Assembly: GCF_019039055.1 (NCBI RefSeq)
Contig: NZ_JAHOPB010000001.1
Location: 1,426,001-1,490,000, forward strand
DNA from: Reyranella humidisoli
Lineage (GTDB): Bacteria; Pseudomonadota; Alphaproteobacteria; Reyranellales; Reyranellaceae
Length of the DNA stretch: 64,000 nt
Direction: 5' to 3'
Shown: in pieces, positions 1 to 11,356 of the stretch
Layout: each line of letters begins with the position of its first letter
Numbering within the stretch: position 1 is the stretch's first letter
The notes under the pieces: model-generated
What the model was told of the DNA's origin: nothing
Databases searched by the model: none
What the model saw: the letters and a program-made list of their open reading frames with translations, nothing else
Translations under genes and position numbers: made by a program

Positions 1-74
1 TGTTCGAGAGCGCTGGCCCACATCCGGATGGGGGTCGCGAGCTGGCGCTGGAATTCGTAGGCTTGATAAAGCAT
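1..74 (-). CDS. Intracellular poly(3-hydroxybutyrate) depolymerase, N-terminal fragment
   Basis: Only the first 24 codons lie in the window; the gene continues past the left edge. The start is the ATG at 74, and the peptide begins MLYQAYEFQRQLATPIRMWA, which resembles the conserved amino terminus of intracellular PHA/PHB depolymerases (MLYQ.YE.QR...P.R). Members of that family hydrolyse stored polyhydroxybutyrate granules in the cytoplasm. The catalytic lipase box is outside the window, so the call rests on the N-terminal signature alone. The gene points away from the SCO gene, with about 76 bp between this start and the SCO stop. Confidence 0.6.
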   Translation of the reverse strand, partial: MLYQAYEFQRQLATPIRMWASALE

Positions 75-150
75 GGGGCGCGGATTGTACGCTCCGAACC
101 GCCTATGTCACGCTTATAGTGCGTCGCAGCAATCGTGAAAAATCAATGAC

Positions 151-729
151 TTAGAGCAACCGCCCCACGGCATTTGCGATGGTTTCAGCTTTGGCATCGT
201 GGGTGAAGTGGGTCACGAAGCGGCCGTTGCGGTCGAGCAGGTACACGATCGAGGAGTGATCCATCAGGTAAGGCGAGCCCTCCTTGCCCGGCACCTTCTG
301 GTAGTAGACGCGATAGGCCTTGGCCACGTCGGCGATCTGTTGCGGCGTGCCGGTGAGGCCGATGATGCCCGCCCCGAAGTTGGGCACGTAGCCCTTCAGC
401 AGTGCCGGCGTATCGCGTTCGGGGTCGATCGTGATGAACACGAGGTTCACCTTCTTGGCGGCGTCCGGTCCAAGCTTCTCGACCGCCGTCTCCATCAGCA
501 GCAGCGAGGTCGGGCAGACGTCGGGACAATAGGTGAAGCCGAAGTAGATCAGAGTCGGCTTGCCCTTGAGCTGGTCGCTGGAGAACGGCCTTCCATCCTG
601 GTCGACGAGCTGGAAGGGGCCGCCGATCGACGGCTTTCCGCCCTTGGTGGCGTCCCAGGCGATCCAGCCGGCGGCGACCGCGAGGGCCGCAATCCAGACG
701 CCGAGCAGGGCCTTCATGGTGCGTGACAT
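151..729 (-). CDS. SCO1/SenC family copper chaperone for cytochrome oxidase
   Basis: A 192-residue membrane-anchored thioredoxin-fold protein that by family role delivers copper to the CuA centre of cytochrome c oxidase on the periplasmic side. A single N-terminal membrane anchor covers about residues 6-24. The copper-binding CPDVC motif gives Cys68 and Cys72, and the third ligand is His158 in LMDHSS. The length is typical of SCO proteins. Starts at 741 (MFRGMSRT) and 717 are also possible; 729 leaves a short positive segment before the anchor. The neighbour on the other strand starts 66 bp away, so the two genes are divergent. No oxidase subunits are in the window. Confidence 0.9.
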   Translation of the reverse strand: MSRTMKALLGVWIAALAVAAGWIAWDATKGGKPSIGGPFQLVDQDGRPFSSDQLKGKPTLIYFGFTYCPDVCPTSLLLMETAVEKLGPDAAKKVNLVFITIDPERDTPALLKGYVPNFGAGIIGLTGTPQQIADVAKAYRVYYQKVPGKEGSPYLMDHSSIVYLLDRNGRFVTHFTHDAKAETIANAVGRLL

Positions 730-795
730 GCCGCGGAACATGGGCCGGACGGGCCGTCTCGACAAGCCGGACCGCTCGTCGCACAACTCGAAGTG

Positions 796-1986
796 ATGAC
801 GGGACGCATCCTGGTTCTGGGCGGCGGGTTCGCCGGCCTTTGGAGCGCGCTGGCGGCGACACGGGCGCGCGCGATATTCGACGCCGATCTCGAGATCGTT
901 CTGCTGAACGACACGCCCTGGCATTCGATCCGTGTGCGCAATTACGAAGCCGACCTGTCGGATACCCGCGTCGCGCTCGACGACGTGCTGGGGCCGGTTG
1001 ATATCCGGCGTCTCCAGGGGAGGGTAACGGGCATCGACGTTCGGAGCCGGCGCGTGAGCTACGATGCCGATGGTGCGGCGCAAGGCATTGGCTATGACCG
1101 GCTCGTCTTCGCTCTGGGCAGCCAACTCGCAAGGCCGCCGATACCCGGCCTCGTCGAGCATGGCTTCGACGTCGACACCCATGACGCCGCGATGCGACTC
1201 AATGAACACATCGCTCGTCTGGGCTCCAGTGCGTCGACCGTGCTGGTGGTCGGCGGCGGACTGACGGGCATCGAAACCGCGGCCGAGATGCCGGGCAAGC
1301 TGCGCGCGGCTGGCGTGAGGACGCCGCGCGTGATCCTGGCCGACCATGCGCCGCGCATCGGCTCGGACATGGGTGCCGAAGCGATGTCGGTCATCGAGGA
1401 AGCCTTGGCGGCGCTGCGCGTCGAGACGCGCGGCGGCGTGTCGGTCGTCGCGGTCGATGCCAGGGGCGCGACGCTGGAAGGCGGCGAGCGTATCGAGGCC
1501 GCGACGATCGTGTGGTGCGCCGGCATGCGTGCCCATCCGCTCACGTCGGCCTTTCCCCTCGAACGCGACCGCCTCGGCCGCCTGCCGGTCGAGCCGACCC
1601 TGAAGATCAGGGGACTCGCCGCCGAGTTTGCGGCGGGCGACGTCGCGTCGTTCCTGATCGATGGCACGCACGATTGCGTCATGTCATGCCAGCATGGCCG
1701 GCCGATGGGCCGCTTTGCCGGCCACAATGCGGTCTGCGACCTGCTCGGCCGGCCGATGCTGCCTCTCGCCATCGGCTGGTACACGACCATCCTCGATCTC
1801 GGGCCGTGGGGCGCGCTTTACACCGAGGGCTGGGACCGCAGGCTGGTGTCGCGCGGCGCAACGGCCAAGCGCACCAAGGAACTGATCAACCGCGAACGCA
1901 TCTATCCGCCGCGGTCGGGCGACCGGCAGGCGCTGCTTGATGCGGCGGCGCCGACAGTGCAGACACCACCGGTGAAATTCGGGTGA
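796..1986 (+). CDS. FAD/NAD(P)-dependent pyridine nucleotide-disulfide oxidoreductase (NDH-2-like)
   Basis: A 396-residue flavoprotein with two Rossmann motifs. An FAD site opens the protein (ILVLGGGFAGLW), a second NAD(P)-binding site lies near residues 150-160 (VLVVGGGLTGIETAAE), and an FAD-closing motif sits near residue 280 (EFAAGDVAS). The order and size fit type II NADH dehydrogenase or related quinone reductases of the membrane surface. No CxxC redox pair of the disulfide-reductase type is evident near the FAD site. A GTG lies directly before the chosen ATG. The next gene follows after 10 bp on the same strand, so the two are probably co-transcribed. The electron acceptor cannot be told from sequence. 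Confidence 0.8.
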   Translation: MTGRILVLGGGFAGLWSALAATRARAIFDADLEIVLLNDTPWHSIRVRNYEADLSDTRVALDDVLGPVDIRRLQGRVTGIDVRSRRVSYDADGAAQGIGYDRLVFALGSQLARPPIPGLVEHGFDVDTHDAAMRLNEHIARLGSSASTVLVVGGGLTGIETAAEMPGKLRAAGVRTPRVILADHAPRIGSDMGAEAMSVIEEALAALRVETRGGVSVVAVDARGATLEGGERIEAATIVWCAGMRAHPLTSAFPLERDRLGRLPVEPTLKIRGLAAEFAAGDVASFLIDGTHDCVMSCQHGRPMGRFAGHNAVCDLLGRPMLPLAIGWYTTILDLGPWGALYTEGWDRRLVSRGATAKRTKELINRERIYPPRSGDRQALLDAAAPTVQTPPVKFG

Positions 1987-1996
1987 GGGAAGACAG

Positions 1997-2632
1997 ATGT
2001 TCTATGATGCCTCGAAGCGCGACCATGGACTGCCGCAGGATCCGCTGAAGGCGCTGATCGTGCCGCGGCCGATCGGCTGGATCTCGACCGTCGACGGGCA
2101 AGGCCGGGTCAACCTCGCGCCCTACAGCTTCTACAACGGCGTCGGCGAGTTCCCGCCCATGGTCTATTTCGCCATCACCGGCACCTACGGTGACACGCCG
2201 ACCAAGCACAGCCGCATGAACGCCGAGGAGACCGGCGAATTCGTGGTCAACATGGTGACCGCGGAGATGAGCGAGAAGATGAACATCACCACCGCGATGG
2301 TGGCCTACGGCATCGACGAGATGAAGCTCGCCGGCCTGACGCCCGAGTCCTGCCGCTTCGTGAAGCCGCCGCGGGTCAAGGAATCGCCTATCGCGCTCGA
2401 GTGCAAGTACTGGAAGACGATCGAGCTGCCGGAAGAGCCGGGACACGAAGCCAAGCGCGGTTCGATCGTGCTGGGACAGGTGGTCGGCATCCACATCGAC
2501 GACGCCATCCTGAAGGACGGCCGCGTCGACATCATGTCGATGAAGCCGGTCGCGCGGCTGGGCTACAGCGAATACACGACGACCGACAACGTCTGGAAGA
2601 TGCGCCGCCCCGACGATCCCCGGTATCAGTAA
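1997..2632 (+). CDS. Flavin reductase family protein (FMN-binding split barrel)
   Basis: A 211-residue protein of the DIM6/NTAB flavin-reductase-like family, which binds FMN in a split beta-barrel and often transfers hydride from NAD(P)H to flavin or to a partner enzyme. The N-terminal segment PRPIGWISTVDGQGRVNLAP followed by YSFYN matches the conserved flavin-phosphate region of the family. It follows the pyridine-nucleotide oxidoreductase by 10 bp and may be its partner. A palindromic repeat starts 26 bp after the stop. The substrate is unknown. Confidence 0.8.
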   Translation: MFYDASKRDHGLPQDPLKALIVPRPIGWISTVDGQGRVNLAPYSFYNGVGEFPPMVYFAITGTYGDTPTKHSRMNAEETGEFVVNMVTAEMSEKMNITTAMVAYGIDEMKLAGLTPESCRFVKPPRVKESPIALECKYWKTIELPEEPGHEAKRGSIVLGQVVGIHIDDAILKDGRVDIMSMKPVARLGYSEYTTTDNVWKMRRPDDPRYQ

Positions 2633-2658
2633 CGCCTTGCTATCGGCTTGATAGAAAG

Positions 2659-2784
2659 CCGTCGTCTCGACCGTAGCCTCGCGCGGCGAGGCGGAGTGGA
2701 GAGACCTTCTCTCAACAATTTGCCGGCTTTTGGTGGAGAGAAGGTCTCTCCACTCCGCGCTGCGCGCTCCGGTCGAGACGACGG
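2659..2784. repeat. Intergenic palindromic repeat, family A copy 1
   Basis: A nested inverted repeat between convergent genes. The outer 15-bp arms at 2659-2673 and 2770-2784 are perfect complements (CCGTCGTCTCGACCG outwards). The inner 23-bp arms at 2691-2713 and 2736-2758 are also perfect complements, with a 22-nt loop containing CGGCTTTTGG. A second, slightly diverged copy lies at about 44421-44547. There is no U-tract, so it is not a standard terminator, although its position would let it end both transcripts. Confidence 0.9.
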
Positions 2785-2794
2785 AGCTTTGCGG

Positions 2795-4150
2795 TTAGTG
2801 CGCCGCGACGACCGGCGCCACTGACCGCGCCATCGCCAGCACGCGCTTGTCGGCCATCGCTTCCCCCATCAGCATGAAGCCGACGGGCAATTCGCCCTGC
2901 GCATGACAGGGCAGGCTGATGCCGCAGCGGTCAAGGAAGTTGCCGACCGTGGTGTTGCGCAGCAGCAGCAGGTTCTTCTTGGTGAAGCCGTCCGGCGTCG
3001 AAATCTCCTCGATCGTCGGCGCGACGATGGCGCAGGTCGGCATGATCACCGCGTCGTAGTTCGAGGTGATGGCCGAGACGCGGCGGCAGAGGTCGGCGCG
3101 CCTGGCCAGCAGCTCGATATAGTCGGCGGCGGTCATGTCCTTGCCGCGCATGATGCGCGGATGGACGAACGGATCGTAGACGTTGCCGCGGCGCGCGATC
3201 AGGTCCTTGTGCCAGGCATAGGCCTCGGAGGCCGCGAAGCCGCCCTTGGCGTTGATGGTCGGCAGTTCGTTCAGCTCGGCGAGATCGATCTCCTCGATCT
3301 TCACGCCCTTGGCCGCCAGCGCCTTGCAGGCGCGCTCGAAGGCCTTGGCGACCGTGGCGTCGAGATCGCCCATCACGAAATGCTTCGGGATCGCGAAGCG
3401 CAGGCCGGCGAGCGGCGCCGCGTCGGGCACCGAGATCGGCCCCTTTCCGAGTTCACCGGCGAAGACGGCGTCGACGATGGCGCAATCCTCGACCGAGTTG
3501 GCGAGCGGGCCGATCGAGTCGAGCGAGGTCGAGAGCGGGACCACGCCGTCGATCGGCACGCGGCGCGCCGTCGGCTTGAACCCGACCACGCCGCAGACCG
3601 CGGCGGGAATGCGCACCGAGCCACCGGTGTCGGTACCCAGCGCGGCGACGGCCATGCGGTCGGCCACCGAGACGGCGGCGCCGGCCGAGGAACCGCCGGG
3701 CACGCGCGTGCGGTCGGCCGGATTGCCCGGCGTGCCGTAGTGCGGATTGAAGCCGACGCCGGAGAAGGCGAACTCGCTCATGTTGGTGCTGCCGACGATC
3801 ACGGCGCCGGCCGCGCGCAGGCGCGCCACCACGGGTGCGTCCTCGGTCGCGGGCTTCGCGTCGTCGAGCGCCTTGGAGCCTGAGAGCGTCGTCTCGCCCG
3901 CGACGTCGCACAGGTTCTTGATCGAGATCGGGATGCCGGCCAGCGGCGAGGGCACGAGGCCCGCCTTGCGCAAGCCGTCGCTCGCCTCTGCGGCGGCCAG
4001 CGCTTGGTCCTTCCAGACCTTCACGAAAGCGCGCTGGCCTTCACCCTTGGGGTCCGCGATGCGCGCGAGCGCTTCCTCGATGAGCTTGCGCGAGGTGGTG
4101 CGGCCGGCGGCCAGATCCGCGGCGAGTTGGGTGATCGTCGGGTTGGCCAT
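2795..4150 (-). CDS. Amidase signature family hydrolase (GatA-like)
   Basis: A 451-residue amidase-signature enzyme. The catalytic Ser-cisSer-Lys elements are visible: Lys in PISIKNL near residue 79, the Gly/Ser-rich segment PGGSSAGAAVSVAD near residue 150, and GTDTGGSVRIPAA carrying the nucleophilic serine region. The family hydrolyses C-N bonds of amides in the cytoplasm. The enzyme lies 8 bp downstream of acetyl-CoA synthetase on the same strand, so an acid released by amide hydrolysis could be activated by its neighbour; that link is inference. It is not accompanied by gatB or gatC, so a stand-alone amidase is more likely than the tRNA amidotransferase subunit. Confidence 0.85.
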   Translation of the reverse strand: MANPTITQLAADLAAGRTTSRKLIEEALARIADPKGEGQRAFVKVWKDQALAAAEASDGLRKAGLVPSPLAGIPISIKNLCDVAGETTLSGSKALDDAKPATEDAPVVARLRAAGAVIVGSTNMSEFAFSGVGFNPHYGTPGNPADRTRVPGGSSAGAAVSVADRMAVAALGTDTGGSVRIPAAVCGVVGFKPTARRVPIDGVVPLSTSLDSIGPLANSVEDCAIVDAVFAGELGKGPISVPDAAPLAGLRFAIPKHFVMGDLDATVAKAFERACKALAAKGVKIEEIDLAELNELPTINAKGGFAASEAYAWHKDLIARRGNVYDPFVHPRIMRGKDMTAADYIELLARRADLCRRVSAITSNYDAVIMPTCAIVAPTIEEISTPDGFTKKNLLLLRNTTVGNFLDRCGISLPCHAQGELPVGFMLMGEAMADKRVLAMARSVAPVVAAH

Positions 4151-4158
4151 CGGGTTCC

Positions 4159-6096
4159 TTACTTGCCGCGGTTCTTGACGAGATCGTCGACCACCATCGG
4201 GTCGGCGAGCGTGGACGTGTCGCCCAGGTTGCTGAAGTCGTTCTCGGCGATCTTGCGCAGGATGCGGCGCATGATCTTGCCGGAACGGGTCTTGGGCAGG
4301 CCGGGCGCCCACTGGATGACGTCGGGCGTGGCGATCGGGCCGATCTCCTTGCGCACCCAAGCGACCAGCTCCTTGCGCAACTCCTCGGACGGATGCTCGC
4401 CGGCCTTCAGAGTGACGTAGGCATAGATGCCCTGGCCCTTGATGTCGTGCGGGAAGCCGACCACGGCGGCCTCGGCCACCTTGGTGTTGCCGACCAGCGC
4501 GCTCTCGACCTCGGCGGTGCCGATGCGATGGCCCGAGACGTTGATGACGTCGTCGACCCGGCCAGTGATCCAGTAGTAGCCGTCCTCGTCGCGGCGCGCG
4601 CCGTCGCCGGTGAAGTACTTGCCGGGATAGGTCTTGAAGTAGGTGTCGATGAATCGCTGGTGGTCGCCGTAGACCGTGCGCATCTGGCCGGGCCACGAAT
4701 TGACCAAGCAGAGATTGCCGGTGCAGGCGCCTTGCAGTTCCTTGCCCTCGGCATCGACCATCACCGGCTGCACGCCGAAGAAGGGCTTGGTCGCTGAGCC
4801 GGGCTTCAGCGCCGTCGCGCCGGGCAGCGGCGTAATCAGGATGCCGCCTGTCTCGGTCTGCCACCATGTGTCGACGATCGGGCATCGGCTGTCGCCCACC
4901 ACGCGGTGGTACCAGAGCCAGGCCTCTGGATTGATCGGCTCGCCGACCGACCCCAGCAGGCGCAGGCTCGCGCGTGAGGTCTTCTTCACTGGTGCCTCGC
5001 CCTCTCGCATCAGCGCGCGGATGGCGGTGGGGGCGGTGTAGAAGATGTTCACCTGGTGCTTGTCGATCACCTGCCAGAAGCGGCTGGAATCGGGATAGTT
5101 GGGCACGCCTTCGAACATCAGGGTCGTGGCGCCGTTGGCCAGCGGTCCGTAGAGGATGTAGCTGTGGCCGGTCACCCAGCCCACGTCGGCGGTGCACCAG
5201 TAGACGTCGCCGTCGTGATAATCGAACACGTACTGGTGGGTCATCGACGCGAAGACGATGTAGCCGCCAGTCGTGTGCAGCACGCCCTTCGGCTTGCCGG
5301 TCGATCCCGACGTATAGAGGATGAACAGCGGATCCTCGGCGCCCATCGGCTCGGGCTTGCAGTCGGCCGGCACCTTGGCGGCGATCTCGTGCCACCACAC
5401 GTCGCGGCCGGCCTCCCAGGCGACCTTGCCGCCGGTGTGCTTCACGACCAGCACCTTCTTGACGCCCGGCGCCTTCTTGAGCGCCTCGTCGCAATTGGCC
5501 TTGAGCGGCACATGCTTGCCGGCGCGCAGGCCCTCGTCGGCCGTGATCACGACGTTGCTGTCGCAATCGACCAGGCGGTTCGCGAGGCTGTCGGGCGAGA
5601 AGCCGCCGAACACGACGGAGTGGATGGCCCCGATGCGCGTGCAGGCCAGCATCGCGTAGGCCGCCTCGGGGATCATCGGCAGGTAGATGGTGACGCGATC
5701 GCCCTTCTTGACGCCCAGTTCCTTGAGCGCGTTGGCCATGCGGCAGACTTCGCCGTGCAGCTCGCGGTACGTGATTTTCTTCGACTTCGCCGGATCGTCG
5801 CCTTCCCAGATGATCGCGGTCTGGTCGGCGCGCCTGGCGAGGTGACGGTCGATGCAGTTGGCCGAGACGTTCAGCACGCCGTCGTGGAACCAGCGGATGC
5901 GGACGTCGCCGTTGTAGTCGACGTCGCGCACGGCCGAGGGGCTGTAGGGCTTGATCCAGTCGATCCTCTTGCCGTGTTCTTCCCAGAATTTGGCGGGATC
6001 CGTGGTCGAGGCCTCGTACATGGCCTTGTACTTGGCGTCGTCGACATAGGCGCGCTTGGCCCAGTCCGAACTGACGGCGATCACCTCATCGGCCAT
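4159..6096 (-). CDS. acs: Acetyl-CoA synthetase (AMP-forming)
   Basis: A 645-residue protein, the usual length for Acs, converting acetate, ATP and CoA to acetyl-CoA via acetyl-AMP. An acetyl-CoA synthetase N-terminal domain ([16 protein letters not shown]) precedes the P-loop-like [20 protein letters not shown] near residue 265, then WWQTETGG near residue 413, and the C-terminal hinge with [18 protein letters not shown]. The catalytic and acetylation-target lysine lies in [17 protein letters not shown] near residue 608. The start has a good Shine-Dalgarno (GGAGG, 7 nt upstream). The amidase gene follows after 8 bp, probably in one operon. Confidence 0.97.
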   Translation of the reverse strand: MADEVIAVSSDWAKRAYVDDAKYKAMYEASTTDPAKFWEEHGKRIDWIKPYSPSAVRDVDYNGDVRIRWFHDGVLNVSANCIDRHLARRADQTAIIWEGDDPAKSKKITYRELHGEVCRMANALKELGVKKGDRVTIYLPMIPEAAYAMLACTRIGAIHSVVFGGFSPDSLANRLVDCDSNVVITADEGLRAGKHVPLKANCDEALKKAPGVKKVLVVKHTGGKVAWEAGRDVWWHEIAAKVPADCKPEPMGAEDPLFILYTSGSTGKPKGVLHTTGGYIVFASMTHQYVFDYHDGDVYWCTADVGWVTGHSYILYGPLANGATTLMFEGVPNYPDSSRFWQVIDKHQVNIFYTAPTAIRALMREGEAPVKKTSRASLRLLGSVGEPINPEAWLWYHRVVGDSRCPIVDTWWQTETGGILITPLPGATALKPGSATKPFFGVQPVMVDAEGKELQGACTGNLCLVNSWPGQMRTVYGDHQRFIDTYFKTYPGKYFTGDGARRDEDGYYWITGRVDDVINVSGHRIGTAEVESALVGNTKVAEAAVVGFPHDIKGQGIYAYVTLKAGEHPSEELRKELVAWVRKEIGPIATPDVIQWAPGLPKTRSGKIMRRILRKIAENDFSNLGDTSTLADPMVVDDLVKNRGK

Positions 6097-6183
6097 GGCT
6101 TTTCCTCCGGCTTCGGCTTTATGCCCTGAATTGTCCGTGTTTTAGCGTGCGGTCGCCAGACCCGGCAATTCGACTTTAGGCCG

Positions 6184-6855
6184 TCATTCGCTGAACCAGG
6201 TCGTGAAGTCCCCGATCGGGGCGCGGTCGGTGATCAGGCTGTTGGGCACCACGTCGGGATCGGCGTGGCCCAGCGCCAGGCCGCAGATCACCGTCTGGTC
6301 CTCGGGAATGCCGAGCTCGCGGCGCACCACGTGCTGGTAGCGGCTGAAGGCGGCCTGCGGGCAGGTGTGCAGGCCCTTCTCGCGCGCCAGCAGCATGAGC
6401 TGGTCGAGGAAGATGCCGCAGTCGATCCACTGGCCGTTGCCCATGCGCTTCTCGACGCAGAGGATCATGCCGACCGGCGCGTCGAAGAATTCGTAGTTCT
6501 TGCGGAATTGTTTCAGCATGCCGGCCGCGTCGCCGCGCGGCACGCCGAGCAGGGTGTAGAGCTGCTTGCCGACCAGCTTGCGGCGCGCGTCATATACCGG
6601 CGTCATTTCCTGCGGATAGACGTTGTACTCCGCGCCCGGGCCGTTATCGCCGTCGTCCATCGCCTTCAGGATGGCGGCGGAGAGCCGCTTCCGCGCCGCG
6701 CCCATGGTCACGTAGAGCTTCCACGGCTGCAGGTTGCCGTTCGAGGCCGAGCGGTTGGCGTTCTCGATGATCCATTCGATGTCGGCCTTGGCCACCGGAT
6801 CGGCCTTGAAGACGCGCATGGAGCGGCGGGAGTTGATGGCTTCGGACACGCGCAT
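6184..6855 (-). CDS. Nitroreductase family FMN oxidoreductase
   Basis: A 223-residue nitroreductase-fold protein. It begins with the family hallmark AINSRRSMRVF, which contacts the FMN phosphate, and carries SASNGNLQPWKLYV for flavin binding and a C-terminal GLALGHADPD segment. Relatives reduce nitro compounds, quinones or flavins using NAD(P)H. The upstream gene on this strand ends 6 bp before this start, so it is the last gene of a DinB, VOC-hydrolase, nitroreductase run. The natural substrate cannot be inferred. Confidence 0.88.
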   Translation of the reverse strand: MRVSEAINSRRSMRVFKADPVAKADIEWIIENANRSASNGNLQPWKLYVTMGAARKRLSAAILKAMDDGDNGPGAEYNVYPQEMTPVYDARRKLVGKQLYTLLGVPRGDAAGMLKQFRKNYEFFDAPVGMILCVEKRMGNGQWIDCGIFLDQLMLLAREKGLHTCPQAAFSRYQHVVRRELGIPEDQTVICGLALGHADPDVVPNSLITDRAPIGDFTTWFSE

Positions 6856-6861
6856 GGACGA

Positions 6862-7983
6862 TTAGCTCCGGGTGAGATGACGACGCAGGAAGTCGAACAG
6901 CGTGCGCCGCGCGGCGGCATTCTGCTGCTCGGTGAAATAGTGCGTGGCGCCGGGGATCACGACGGCCTCGGCGTCCTTGCCGTGATTGCGCAGCGCTTCG
7001 GCCATGGCAAGCGACTGCTCGACCGGCACGTTCTCGTCGCGATCGCCGTGCAGAAGGAGGACCGGCGCATCGATCTGGGCCACACGCAGGATCGGCGAGC
7101 GCACCGGCAGTCCTTCCGGACCGCACAGGTCGTCGAGATAGTCGCGCATGAAGGGATTGGCCTCGCGCCAGCGCGCGAGATCGGTGGGCGCGAAGAAGGC
7201 GGCGACGGCGCGAACCGGCGGCTTGTGGGCGGCGGCGAGTAGCGCCACCTGTCCGCCCATCGAGGCGCCCACCAGCGCTATGCGGTCACGGTCGACCAGC
7301 GGTCGCTTGGCCAGCCAGTCGATGGCCGCCAGCACGTCGAGCGGCTGGCGCAGGCCCTGGTCGTTCTCGCCCTCGGAGCCCAGCCAGCCGCGCAGCGACA
7401 GCGAGAGCGCGGCATAGCCGTTCGCCGCGGCGGCACGCGCGAGACCCACCATGTTGTGGGCGTGGCCCGCGAAGCCGTGCAGCAGGATCAGCGCCGGATA
7501 GGGCGGCTGGCCGGCAACGGGCTTGAAGAAGTAGCCGCCCAGGCTGACGCCATGGCCGGGCACGCGCACATGCTCGGCATCGGGGACCTCGGGCAGGTCT
7601 TCCCAGCGATGCATGACCTCGATGGGCACGCCGTCGGGATCGCGGAAGCCCACGGAGTAGTAGCCGGGCGCGAGATAGTCGAGTTCCTGCGGCGGTTGGA
7701 TGATCTCCGCGCCGGCGTCGCGCAGCTCGGCGAAAACCTGATCGACCTGGCCGCGGCTTTCGGCGGAGACCGCGAGCCACAGCGCGCCCGGCCCGTAGGA
7801 AATGCCGTCCTTGGCCTGGCGCATCACGAAATGGTCGTAGCCGCGCGACCACATCACCCGGTCGGGGCTGGTCCAGACGCGATGGAAACCCAACATCGGC
7901 AGCCACAGGCGGTGGAAGGCGACGGAGCGCGCGAGGTCGCTCACCTCGATTGCCGCCCCGGCAAAGGAAGAGCGGGGACGCAT
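6862..7983 (-). CDS. VOC (glyoxalase-like) domain fused to alpha/beta hydrolase
   Basis: A 373-residue two-domain protein. Residues about 8-125 form a vicinal-oxygen-chelate domain (IEVSDLARSVAFHRLWLPML and later VGFRDPDGVPIEVMH, the usual metal/substrate strand). Residues about 140-373 form a dienelactone-hydrolase-like alpha/beta hydrolase: LLHGFAGH oxyanion region, nucleophile elbow GASMGG, acid in LLHGDRDENVP and catalytic His in PGATHYF. Both domains look intact. The fusion suggests a metal-assisted conversion followed by ester or lactone hydrolysis, but that is inference. The start ATG overlaps the upstream stop by one base (TGATG), pointing to translational coupling. Confidence 0.85.
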   Translation of the reverse strand: MRPRSSFAGAAIEVSDLARSVAFHRLWLPMLGFHRVWTSPDRVMWSRGYDHFVMRQAKDGISYGPGALWLAVSAESRGQVDQVFAELRDAGAEIIQPPQELDYLAPGYYSVGFRDPDGVPIEVMHRWEDLPEVPDAEHVRVPGHGVSLGGYFFKPVAGQPPYPALILLHGFAGHAHNMVGLARAAAANGYAALSLSLRGWLGSEGENDQGLRQPLDVLAAIDWLAKRPLVDRDRIALVGASMGGQVALLAAAHKPPVRAVAAFFAPTDLARWREANPFMRDYLDDLCGPEGLPVRSPILRVAQIDAPVLLLHGDRDENVPVEQSLAMAEALRNHGKDAEAVVIPGATHYFTEQQNAAARRTLFDFLRRHLTRS

Positions 7984-8537
7984 CAGGAGGGCTCGAGCCC
8001 CAGCGCCAGCAGCTCGTCGCGCCGCAGATTCTGCTCGCCCGCGAGGAAGAACTCGTCGAGTTGCGGCGGCTTCACGCGGGTCCCGGCCAGCATGGCATGC
8101 GCCTGGCCGCGATGGTGCGTCTGGTGCTGGAAGAGGTGCTCCAGGATCGAAATGACGCTCGACGGCGGCGGCGTGCGATTGGGCCGCGGCAGCGACAGGC
8201 CCCCGGCCAGGCTCGCCTCGGTCTGGCGCTCGCAGAAAGCGAGCAGGCGCCGGTCGCTCGCGATCTGCTGGTCGTAGAGTGACGCGGCGTCGGCGAAATC
8301 TGGGACCGGGTCATGATACCGCTGCAGCACCGTCGGATCGCGCTCGAGCGCGTCGATGTAATAGCGGTCGACCCAGAGGATGTGATTGAGCGTGGCGCGC
8401 AGCGACGGGAAGAAGCTCGTGCGCGGGGCGGCGAACTCCTCCGGCGTGAGGGCCTTGCAGGCCGTCAGCAGCCGGTGGTTCGCCCAGATGTTGTTGCGGG
8501 CCATGGCGACGGCATGGCCTGGAAGCCCCGTCGCCAT
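7983..8537 (-). CDS. DinB family protein
   Basis: A 184-residue four-helix-bundle DinB-like protein, a family of metal-dependent thiol S-transferases or damage-induced proteins. The three metal-binding histidines are suggested by LNHILWVDRYY, and by LEHLFQHQTHHRGQAHAML, the typical C-terminal HxxxH helix. The first gene of a three-gene run. An alternative start at 8504 (MARNNIWANHR) would fit the family N-terminus better; no clear Shine-Dalgarno decides. Its stop overlaps the next start by one base. The start lies 20 bp after the aconitase stop. Confidence 0.8.
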   Translation of the reverse strand: MATGLPGHAVAMARNNIWANHRLLTACKALTPEEFAAPRTSFFPSLRATLNHILWVDRYYIDALERDPTVLQRYHDPVPDFADAASLYDQQIASDRRLLAFCERQTEASLAGGLSLPRPNRTPPPSSVISILEHLFQHQTHHRGQAHAMLAGTRVKPPQLDEFFLAGEQNLRRDELLALGLEPS

Positions 8538-8557
8538 GGTTCCCGTATCCGCCGGCG

Positions 8558-11245
<2,688 letters not shown>

Positions 11246-11356
11246 ATCTTTACTCCTGAAGGGTCGGTTCTATCCGGATGTGGGGCAAAATAGGGGCAGG
11301 GACCCTCACAGGCAATCGGGGATGCGGCTTTGGGGCCATTGTGCCAGATTGCCGGC

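Noticed and set aside
2659-2784. Family A repeat as a rho-independent terminator or CRISPR unit
   Set aside because: No T-run follows the stem and there is no array of spaced direct repeats.
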